This document shows, piece by piece, positions 32,300-39,620 of a DNA stretch of 64,000 nucleotides. A program made the position numbers and the translations under genes. Below the pieces are notes generated by a model. It was not told the DNA's origin, made no database searches, and saw nothing but the letters and a program-made list of their open reading frames with translations. Position 1 is the stretch's first letter. The number at the start of each line of letters is the position of its first letter. Origin of the DNA: Candidatus Latescibacterota bacterium (GTDB taxonomy: Bacteria > Latescibacterota > UBA2968 > UBA8231); the NCBI GenBank assembly GCA_022819745.1, contig JAJEGS010000024.1, positions 144,183-208,182 of the forward strand, written 5' to 3'.

Positions 32300-34249
32300 A
32301 TGGCTATGGGTGCGGTCTCTGTGGACTCGGCAAAGGGCTGTACGGCCAAGGCGCTTTTCGTCGGGCTGGTTGGGGCAGTCTGCCTGGGCTTGGGTTCGAC
32401 CTTCAACGATATGATCATCAAAGGCTCCGGCTTGGCGGTTTGGAATCTGACGCCGGGGGCGATCTTTTTATTTTTCTTAGTCGTTGTCGGCAATGGGCTG
32501 GTGCGTTGGGTCTATCCTCGTTTGGCGCTGGTGCGGGGAGAGTTGGCGGTGGTGTTTTTCCTGTTGCTGTTGGCCAATACGCTTTCCGGGCGCGGTTTGC
32601 CGGTGCAGCTACTGCCGGTGATGACCGGAGCCTCTTATTACGCGACTCCCGAAAATAATTGGCGAGAGCTGGTCCAGCCTTTTCTGCCGGATTGGCCGCT
32701 GCCGCAGGGGGATGAAGCTGTTCGTCGGTTTTACGAGGGCGCACCCGACGGGGCGATTCCCTGGGATGTATGGGTGGCACCATTATGCTGGTGGGCCATT
32801 TTCGGGTTGGCGCTCTTTTGGGCGATGATCTGCTTGATGGTCATCGTCAGGCGTCAGTGGGTCGAGCACGAGCGGCTGAGTTATCCGATGGTGCAGTTGC
32901 CGCTGGCGCTATTGGGCGGCGCGGGGCAGAAGCCTTTGTTGCGGCGGGGACTGGTATGGATTGGTTTTGCCGTGCCCTTTTTGCTCGGCTCGATCAATGC
33001 CCTGCACAACTATTATGGGGTCTTTCCCCAAGTGAGCTTGTCGCTGGGCTCGGTGGAGATCGTGCGCGGCATGCCTACGCTCGGGTTGGGGCTCAACCCC
33101 TCGATGGTCGGTTTCTCGTATTTCGTGCCGCAGAACATCGCCTCGGGTTTAGTGGTTTTCTTTTTGTTCAATCGCTTGCAGAGCGGGTTGCTGACGCAGT
33201 TTGCGTGGGGCGGCAGGGACGCCAGCATGGGTCCCTACAGCCAGTACACGGATTCGGTTATTATCTACCAGGCAATGGGGGGTATGATCGTGCTGGTGCT
33301 GGGGACGTTATGGGTGGGTCGGGAGCATTTGCGGGCGGTGTTGCGCCGCGCTCTACGCAGTGCTGCGGATGTCGAAGACGGCGACGAGATCATGTCCTAT
33401 CGCGCGGCGGTCGGTGGCGCGATAATTAGCTTTGTGGTGATGACCGTCTGGCTTTGGCGCACGGGAATGCCATTGCCAGTGGTGGTGATGTTGTTAGTCG
33501 GCTCGTTTGTCGGTTTTATGACCATCACGCGGGTGGTCGCCCAAGGGGGGGTGGCTTCGATGTTTCCGCCGAGCAACGGCCCGGATTTCGTCATCTCGGG
33601 GGTTGGGGCCTCGCTATTGGGTTTCAAGGGCACAGCCGGGCTGGCGTTGAGCTATGCCTGGGGAGTGGATCAGTTGATCGTGCTAATGGCTGCCTGCGCC
33701 AATGGCCTGAAGCTATTTACCGAGATAGATCTGGCCGGTCGGCGGCGGATGTTTTGGGGTATTTTAGCGGTGATTGTGCTGACGCTGACTTCGGTCATCG
33801 GACTGACGCTCTATCTGGCCTACAAGCACGGGGCGATCAATTTGTCGAGTTTTTACTTTAACAATGTAGCCCAGTATCCGTACAATTTTATGAGTAAGAA
33901 CGTGCAGACTCCCGAGGGGCCGAGTCCAGGTATGTGGTCGCATACTTGGATCGGGGCGGGAATTATGGGTGCGTTGATGTGGTTGCAATATCGCTTCGTG
34001 TGGTGGCCTTTTCACCCGCTGGGTTTTCCGATCAGTTGTGTCTTCGGCTCAATGTGGTTTTCGGTATTCGTCGCTTGGGTGATTAAAGGCACAGTACTCA
34101 AATACGGGGGGTTGGGGCTTTTCGAGCGCTTGAAGCCGTTGTTTTTGGGCTTGATCTTGGGCGAGGCGGTCGTTGCCGGCTTCTGGGTGGTCGTCGATTA
34201 TTGCACCGGGATGCAGGGCAGCCGCCTGGGCAATATCATCATGGGGTAG
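32300..34249 (+). CDS. DUF6785/DUF6784-type multi-spanning membrane protein
   Basis: About 649 residues with a dozen or more hydrophobic segments. It resembles a large membrane family of environmental bacteria annotated DUF6785/DUF6784. Visible features are a TFNDMIIKGSGLAVWNLTPG loop near the start, ERLSYPMVQLP, GLGLNPSMVGFSYFVP, and a C-terminal WWPFHPLGFPIS segment. Transport is likely, but the substrate is unknown. The start is uncertain: the frame opens with TTG at 32264, ATG occurs at 32300 and 32306, and no clear ribosome-binding site decides between them. The gap 32160-32263 holds nothing evident. Confidence 0.75.
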   Translation: MAMGAVSVDSAKGCTAKALFVGLVGAVCLGLGSTFNDMIIKGSGLAVWNLTPGAIFLFFLVVVGNGLVRWVYPRLALVRGELAVVFFLLLLANTLSGRGLPVQLLPVMTGASYYATPENNWRELVQPFLPDWPLPQGDEAVRRFYEGAPDGAIPWDVWVAPLCWWAIFGLALFWAMICLMVIVRRQWVEHERLSYPMVQLPLALLGGAGQKPLLRRGLVWIGFAVPFLLGSINALHNYYGVFPQVSLSLGSVEIVRGMPTLGLGLNPSMVGFSYFVPQNIASGLVVFFLFNRLQSGLLTQFAWGGRDASMGPYSQYTDSVIIYQAMGGMIVLVLGTLWVGREHLRAVLRRALRSAADVEDGDEIMSYRAAVGGAIISFVVMTVWLWRTGMPLPVVVMLLVGSFVGFMTITRVVAQGGVASMFPPSNGPDFVISGVGASLLGFKGTAGLALSYAWGVDQLIVLMAACANGLKLFTEIDLAGRRRMFWGILAVIVLTLTSVIGLTLYLAYKHGAINLSSFYFNNVAQYPYNFMSKNVQTPEGPSPGMWSHTWIGAGIMGALMWLQYRFVWWPFHPLGFPISCVFGSMWFSVFVAWVIKGTVLKYGGLGLFERLKPLFLGLILGEAVVAGFWVVVDYCTGMQGSRLGNIIMG

Positions 34250-34285
34250 CGATCGCGTCGCGATCATACCATACGGAAGGCAGCT

Positions 34286-35224
34286 ATGGCCAAACGACTG
34301 GTTTATTTTAACGGCGAGTTCGTCCCCGAGTCGGAAGCGCGGATCTCGATTTTCGACTGCGCCCTGATGTATGGGGACATGGTTTTTGAGATGACGCGGA
34401 GCTTTGGGCAACAGCCCTTTCGGCTGCGCGAGCATCTGGAGCGGCTCTACGGATCGCTCAAATACGCGCAGATCGACTGCGGGCTGGACATCGACGCGAT
34501 GGAGGAGGCGACCCACGAGACCATTGCCCGCAACCTGCCCGCGATCGGCGCGTTGGACTTCCAGATCATGCACGACGTCACGCGCGGTGCCCTGCCGCTG
34601 TACAATACCCTCGTCAAAGAGGGCACGGCCCCCATTGTCACCATCAATGTCTTCCCGCTGGTGCGGCACATCGGCGGGATGGCGCATCTCTATCAGGAGG
34701 GAGCGCACTTTGTCGTCCCGCCCCAGCAGTCGGTGCCCTCGCGCTACATTGATCCCAAGGCCAAAAACCGCAGCCGCATCTTCTACAAGATTGCCGAGTT
34801 GCAGGCCGCGCAGATGGAGGCCGGTGCCCAGGCGCTGTTGACCGACGAGCACGGCTTTATCACCGAGGGAACGGGCAACAACTTCTTCATGGTCCGCGAC
34901 GGCCAAGTGATAACGCCCAAAGGACACAATGTCCTGCGCGGCGTGTCGCGCGGCGCGTGTATGGAATTGGCGAGCAAACTCGGTATTCCCCTATGCGAAG
35001 CCGATATTGAGCCTTACGATGTACGCGAAGCCGACGAGGCGTGGTTTACCAGCACCACGATCTGCATGGTGCCCATTACGCGCTTTAACTTTCAGGCAGT
35101 GGGTGACGGTCAAGTGGGGCCGGTGTATCGCCAGTTGCTAGCGGCGTGGTCTGAGGAAATGGGTGTGGACATCGCTGGTCAGGCGCGTCAGTACGCCGAG
35201 ATGATGGAGGGGTGGATCCCCTAG
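34286..35224 (+). CDS. Class IV aminotransferase (branched-chain/D-amino acid type)
   Basis: 312 residues. PLP-dependent fold type IV. The N-terminus is YFNGEFVPESEARISIFDCALMYGD, the usual opening of the family. The lysine that binds PLP is probably in DPKAKNRSR, and the phosphate site in ITEGTGNNFFMV and VLRGVSR. It could act as a branched-chain aminotransferase, D-amino acid aminotransferase or aminodeoxychorismate lyase; the motifs do not separate these. It is followed after 13 bases by the PhyH oxygenase gene, with which it is probably co-transcribed. Confidence 0.9.
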   Translation: MAKRLVYFNGEFVPESEARISIFDCALMYGDMVFEMTRSFGQQPFRLREHLERLYGSLKYAQIDCGLDIDAMEEATHETIARNLPAIGALDFQIMHDVTRGALPLYNTLVKEGTAPIVTINVFPLVRHIGGMAHLYQEGAHFVVPPQQSVPSRYIDPKAKNRSRIFYKIAELQAAQMEAGAQALLTDEHGFITEGTGNNFFMVRDGQVITPKGHNVLRGVSRGACMELASKLGIPLCEADIEPYDVREADEAWFTSTTICMVPITRFNFQAVGDGQVGPVYRQLLAAWSEEMGVDIAGQARQYAEMMEGWIP

Positions 35225-35237
35225 GAGAGCTTCGATT

Positions 35238-36023
35238 ATGAGCGATAATCCCACAGACGCCGAGCGCTTCTTCTTCGACAACAACGGCTATTTGGTGCTG
35301 GAAAATTTCCTCGCGCCGGATCGGGTCGCGGCCCTCTACGCGGCGCTGGAGCGCACCATTGAGCGCCGGCGAGACCCTCAGTTCAGGCGCGAGCACGAGC
35401 CAGCTTTTGCCGACCGGCTCGACGCGGCCAACGTGCGGGTCATGCACCTGCTGGCCGAAGACCCGCTCTTTTTGGCAATGCTCGACTACGAGCCGATGAT
35501 GGCCTACGTCCACGGTCTCTTTAACGAGATGCCGCATCTGCATTCGACGGACGCCTTCTACGAGATCGAACCCGCCGACTACCACGGGCAAGGCTGGCAC
35601 ATCGACGGCATTCAGGATGGCTTCCGCAACCTCAAGCCGCACATCCCGCTGTTGCAGTTCAAGGTGGGTTACTACCTGAGCGACATGAGCGCACCCGATC
35701 AAGGCAACTTGACCTTAGTGCCCGGCAGTCACAAGGCACTGCTGGAGCCAGATACAGGGAATGGTATGCCCGGGGCCGTGCAGATATGTGGCGGCCCGGG
35801 GACGGCGGTGCTCTTCCACAACGCGATGTGGCATACGGCCGGGCCCTTTACGCGTAGCGGGGGCAAGCGGGTGATGCTGTACTATGGGTACGAACATCCG
35901 TGGATGCTGGCGTGTGCCGAGCAGTGGCGCTACGATCAGGTTTTTTTGCAGGGGCTCTCGCCGACGCAGCGGCGCTTTTTCCACGGGTTTGTGTTCGACC
36001 CGCCGGAGTACCGCTGGGGATGA
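35238..36023 (+). CDS. Phytanoyl-CoA dioxygenase (PhyH) family protein
   Basis: 261 residues. Fe(II)/2-oxoglutarate oxygenase with the H-x-D of GWHIDGIQ, the distal histidine of MWHTAGPF and the 2-oxoglutarate arginine of KRVMLYYGY. The start matches the family (FFFDNNGYLVLENFLAPDRV). GGAGAG precedes the ATG. Bacterial PhyH proteins hydroxylate small molecules or lipids, and the substrate here is unknown. The stop overlaps the ATG of the COX3-like gene (ATGA). Confidence 0.9.
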   Translation: MSDNPTDAERFFFDNNGYLVLENFLAPDRVAALYAALERTIERRRDPQFRREHEPAFADRLDAANVRVMHLLAEDPLFLAMLDYEPMMAYVHGLFNEMPHLHSTDAFYEIEPADYHGQGWHIDGIQDGFRNLKPHIPLLQFKVGYYLSDMSAPDQGNLTLVPGSHKALLEPDTGNGMPGAVQICGGPGTAVLFHNAMWHTAGPFTRSGGKRVMLYYGYEHPWMLACAEQWRYDQVFLQGLSPTQRRFFHGFVFDPPEYRWG

Positions 36024-36586
36024 ACTGGAACTCGCCCGATCTACGAGGTCGCCGCCAGTTGGGTCTGGCCCTGTTTTTGATCTCGCTGGGGATGCTGTTT
36101 GGGGCCAGCATCGCGGCTTTTGCCTACCTGCGACTGACCAGTCCGGCGCTGCAGGGGAGCGAACGCATGGAGCTGCCGCTGGCGCTTGGCGTTTCGACGG
36201 CGGTGCTGTTGGGCGCTGGGGTGGCGATGTACAAGGCGACGCAGAACGCCAAGCGCGGGCACTTCCCGCTTCTGCGGCGGTGGTTGGCGTGGGCTTGGGT
36301 GACGAGCGCGTTGTTTATCGCCGTGCAAGTGCCGGCGCTGGTGCAGCTACTCGACCGCCACCAGGCGCTGGGGGTGAGTGTCTATGGCATTGCGTTCGCG
36401 CTGGTCGTGGTTCACGCGCTGCACGTGGTGGGCGGGATGGTGCCGTTGTCGATGCTGGCGTGGAAGGCACGCATGGAGCGGCTCGATAGCGAGCATTTGT
36501 TCTCCGTGCGGGCCTGCGCCGCGTATTGGCATTTCCTCGAAGCGGTGTGGATCGCGCTGTTGGGTGCGTTTTTTGTGTGGGGGTGA
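36020..36586 (+). CDS. Cytochrome c oxidase subunit III-like membrane protein
   Basis: 188 residues with five hydrophobic helices and the COX3 pattern: LGLALFLISLGMLFGASIAAF at the start, HALHVVGGMVPL in the middle, and AAYWHFLEAVWIALL at the end. ATG 36020 is chosen because it overlaps the PhyH stop by four bases; the longer frame (35900) runs inside PhyH. Subunits I and II are not in the window. It may assemble with an oxidase encoded elsewhere or act as a stand-alone membrane protein. Confidence 0.8.
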   Translation: MNWNSPDLRGRRQLGLALFLISLGMLFGASIAAFAYLRLTSPALQGSERMELPLALGVSTAVLLGAGVAMYKATQNAKRGHFPLLRRWLAWAWVTSALFIAVQVPALVQLLDRHQALGVSVYGIAFALVVVHALHVVGGMVPLSMLAWKARMERLDSEHLFSVRACAAYWHFLEAVWIALLGAFFVWG

Positions 36587-36629
36587 AGGACGTGAGGGAA
36601 AGTTTCGTGCCAGTGCCTTTTCGGCATCG

Positions 36630-37013
36630 CTATCCTGTTGGCTCGCTCACGGATGCCAGAAGCTCAAAGTCCGTATCCGCGGATTCGAGCGCGGCCCCGT
36701 GGCGGCGGGCGCAGGCGGCAATGATTATATCAGTGGCCGGTGCGGTAACGCCTTGGGCTCGCGCTCGCCGCGCCAAGTCGCAGGCCGTCTGCCAGACCTC
36801 TTCGTCGATGGGAAGCTCGGGGAGGGTGCGGGCAAAATCCCGCAGAACCTTCTGTTCTTGTTGCCCGGAGGCACCATTCCACAGTTCGAGCTGCACCAGT
36901 GGGCACCAACAGGCTTGTCCCGTGGTCAGCGCCGCTTCGACGCGAGCGCGAACCGTGGGGTCGCCGCCCGGACGGAGCATGTGTATCCAAGACGAGGTAT
37001 CGACGAGGATCAA
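36630..37013 (-). CDS. vapC: VapC-type PIN-domain toxin
   Basis: 127 residues. The PIN acidic residues are D5 in VDTSSW, E in LELWNG, D in ATDIIIAACA and D in ADTDF. VapC proteins are Mg-dependent ribonucleases that cut tRNA or rRNA and are held inactive by VapB. The gene starts four bases after the stop of the antitoxin gene, the usual VapBC order. The C-terminus (LLASVSEPTG) is complete. Confidence 0.9.
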   Translation of the reverse strand: MILVDTSSWIHMLRPGGDPTVRARVEAALTTGQACWCPLVQLELWNGASGQQEQKVLRDFARTLPELPIDEEVWQTACDLARRARAQGVTAPATDIIIAACARRHGAALESADTDFELLASVSEPTG

Positions 37014-37017
37014 CGGC

Positions 37018-37221
37018 TCAGCCTTGCCGCCGCGCGGCCTGAAGCTCTTGCGGTGTAATCAGATCCGGGCAAGTGCCAGCGTATTGGACGAGTTCCGCCA
37101 TGCGCATGCGGCGGTTGAAATCCGCGACGGCTCCGACAATGGCCTCGCGTTTGGTCTTCGCTTGCGTGAACCTGATGGCATCCTCAAGCTCATTTTCAGG
37201 AATATCAACAGTAGTTTTCAT
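37018..37221 (-). CDS. vapB: VapB-type antitoxin (DUF2191-like)
   Basis: 67 residues. The N-terminal MKTTVDIPENELEDAIRF is a ribbon-helix-helix DNA-binding start. The KTKREAIVGAVADFNRR stretch is the typical second helix of DUF2191 antitoxins. The C-terminal tail (LITPQELQAARRQ) would bind the toxin. The 62 bases before it are AT-rich and contain TTCTAAAATAG with CTATAGAA, a possible operator for autoregulation. Confidence 0.85.
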   Translation of the reverse strand: MKTTVDIPENELEDAIRFTQAKTKREAIVGAVADFNRRMRMAELVQYAGTCPDLITPQELQAARRQG

Positions 37222-37283
37222 ACTTCTAAAATAGCCATCTATAGAAGCCTAATCAAGCATAATTATATTCTTTATCGTGCCGC

Positions 37284-39608
37284 CTAATAGGCCACGGCCA
37301 CGATGCGTCGCACGCTGCGGTCGCCAGCGTCGCCAGCGATGTGTAGCTCGGCTATGTAGAGGCCGGGTGGTACGCGCTGGCCGTGTTGGTCGCGGCCATC
37401 CCAGTGCCATGCGATGTGCCCGGCTTGGCCGTCCCGCTCTTGGGCAAAAAGCAGTCGGCCGGACAAATCGTAGAGCCGCAGGTGCAAAGGGCGAGCGGTG
37501 AGCACGTTGATGAGGTCGAAGGAAACGAGGAGTTCTTCGTTTATGCCGTCGCCGTTGGGCGTAATGAGTGCGGGACTGAACGAGAGGCCGGCAAAGAGCT
37601 GATCGGCTACAGGCAGGCGCACGACGTTGGAACTGCTCTCGACTTGAGGTGTGGCGTCTCCTGGGTCAACGAGTTGCCGTATCTGCGCCTTTTGGCTGTC
37701 TTCGAGAAAGGCATCAAAGCGGGTTGATTGTACATAGACCGGCGCAGTGAAGCGCAGTTCGACGAGTTGGCGGCTGCGGATGCGGCGCGAGAAGGTGGCG
37801 CGAAAGCCTTGGGCAAGGGTATCGATGACCACCTCGGCAGGCTCGCCATCGACAAATGCAGCGTCAAAGTGGGGAACTGTGGTGGCTTCAATGGCGATTT
37901 GGTCGAAGCCATCTTGGGTCGTCTCGGGCCGCAGGAAGTAGGAAAACAGGGTCTCTTGGCCAGGCACAACCTGGAGGGGGAACACCTCGCCGACGACTCT
38001 GGAGGCCAATGGGGCGCTGAAGTTGACGGCTAGCCAGTCGAAGTGAGGAGCCTGCGTCGAACTGTTAGACACCAAGCGCACATCGAGTTCCATAAAGCGG
38101 CGTGGGGAAGGTGACTGGAAGGCCGCGCCCGACGCGCTATAGATATTGCTATAGGGGCTCCAGTCCGCCCCAGGAATGCGCGAGGTGTCGATTTTGCCCT
38201 TGAAACTGGGGATCAGTTTGTCGTAGCGCTTCTGGGTTACTTCCTTGCCATTTTTGTCGTGAAAAGTGTATTGCTCTACGACCTCGTTGCCCGTGCGCGA
38301 GCGGATTTCGATGTGGGTGCCCAAAGGGGTCTGGGCCTGCCACTCAATCGAGTTGAGATTCTTGCCGCTTTCTAGGTCGATGAGCGGCGAGTGGAGACGG
38401 ACCGAGAGGGGGTAGCCCTCGCCGTACACTTGGATTTCTTCGGCCGAGCCGTTGGCATAGCAGCCCCAGCGCGAGGAGGCGTCGGGCGCGGTTGCCGCGC
38501 AGGTGGCGTCCCAGATGAGCCAGGCGATGCGGACGTAGCGGGCTGGCAGAGTGGGGAACTGGTGGTCGGCTAGCCCAGCTCTGTGGTTTTCGCTGTTGGG
38601 GTATCCGGCAAAGTGCCGCGTCCAGATGCGAGTGCCGTCGGGGGCGATGGTGCCGTCCGAGGTGAGGACTTCGTAGTTTTTGTAGCTGAAGGAACGCGGA
38701 CCGCTGGCTCCGGCCCGGGTGCGCAAAAGGTGTTCGCCAAAGCCGCCGCGGATGGCTATGCCGGTAATCAGGCGCACGAAGTCCACTGGATAGACAGCCC
38801 CTAAGTCGATGGTGATGTGGCTCCAAGTGTTGTAGGTGTTGCGCGGCTCGCGCCCGTTGCGCCAGCGATCAAAAATTGAGCCATCGACTAGGTTGAGCGC
38901 ATTGCCCAAGGTGACTTCTTCGGCGCGGACAAAGGCGTCGATGACCACGTCAATGGCCCCGCCACGCTCGAGGAGGTTGAGAGTGAGATTGTCGCCGATG
39001 CTTTCGACTTGGACTTCGACGAGCCGGGCGTCGGGGATGTGCTTGAGGTTGCGGATTTGCAGGTAGCGGATCGGCGTCAGGTAGAGCGCGTCGCCTGGGG
39101 CAAATGCGACGCGGTGGCGCGCGTTTTCCTTGAAGCGTTCCTTAATGCGGTAGATCAGGGAGCCGGCGATTGGATTGGCCACTTGGTCGAGTTGCGGCTC
39201 GCCAGAAGAGAGCAAAAGGTCGAACAGCTCAAAGGGGGGTGCGTCGTCGGCAAAGATCAAAGTAATGCTGCGCGCCGAGACGCTGCGGCCGAGGTCGATT
39301 TCTACGAACCAGTCGTCTGGATCGTCGTCTGGGCTAGGTGCCCAGCCGGTCGCAGGGTTGCCGTCGAGGAGTGCGTTGGCATCCCTCGGATTGGAGCCGG
39401 CCCGGCGGATGCCGCCGCCTAGCTGGAGGGCATCGCGCACGGCGTCGGTATTTTTTGTAACGCGCACTGGCTGAATCGAGCCATTGGGTGCAACCTCGAC
39501 TGCGCCGAGGGGCAGTTGCCAATCGCGCCAATCGCGTGCCGAACTGAAGCGCAGTTGGTCGGCGTCAGCAGCGGTGACCAAGCAGAGGAACAATAGGACG
39601 GCGGACAT
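37284..39608 (-). CDS. Secreted discoidin-like protein with FlgD-like C-terminal domain (paralogue of the 7816 gene)
   Basis: 774 residues. The short signal peptide ends at ADA, and the mature protein starts DQLRFSSARDWRDWQLP. There are discoidin-like modules with LLDGNPATGWAPSPDDDP and FVEIDLGRSVSARSI. A LASRVVGEVFP segment is shared with the 5793 protein. The C-terminal domain contains ITPNGDGINEELLVSF and WDGRDQHGQRVPPGLYIAEL. Domain order and length match the 7816 protein, so the two loci arose by duplication. It lies 12 bases after the dehydrogenase-like gene, in the same operon. Confidence 0.8.
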   Translation of the reverse strand: MSAVLLFLCLVTAADADQLRFSSARDWRDWQLPLGAVEVAPNGSIQPVRVTKNTDAVRDALQLGGGIRRAGSNPRDANALLDGNPATGWAPSPDDDPDDWFVEIDLGRSVSARSITLIFADDAPPFELFDLLLSSGEPQLDQVANPIAGSLIYRIKERFKENARHRVAFAPGDALYLTPIRYLQIRNLKHIPDARLVEVQVESIGDNLTLNLLERGGAIDVVIDAFVRAEEVTLGNALNLVDGSIFDRWRNGREPRNTYNTWSHITIDLGAVYPVDFVRLITGIAIRGGFGEHLLRTRAGASGPRSFSYKNYEVLTSDGTIAPDGTRIWTRHFAGYPNSENHRAGLADHQFPTLPARYVRIAWLIWDATCAATAPDASSRWGCYANGSAEEIQVYGEGYPLSVRLHSPLIDLESGKNLNSIEWQAQTPLGTHIEIRSRTGNEVVEQYTFHDKNGKEVTQKRYDKLIPSFKGKIDTSRIPGADWSPYSNIYSASGAAFQSPSPRRFMELDVRLVSNSSTQAPHFDWLAVNFSAPLASRVVGEVFPLQVVPGQETLFSYFLRPETTQDGFDQIAIEATTVPHFDAAFVDGEPAEVVIDTLAQGFRATFSRRIRSRQLVELRFTAPVYVQSTRFDAFLEDSQKAQIRQLVDPGDATPQVESSSNVVRLPVADQLFAGLSFSPALITPNGDGINEELLVSFDLINVLTARPLHLRLYDLSGRLLFAQERDGQAGHIAWHWDGRDQHGQRVPPGLYIAELHIAGDAGDRSVRRIVAVAY

Positions 39609-39620
39609 GGGGCTAGGTGC

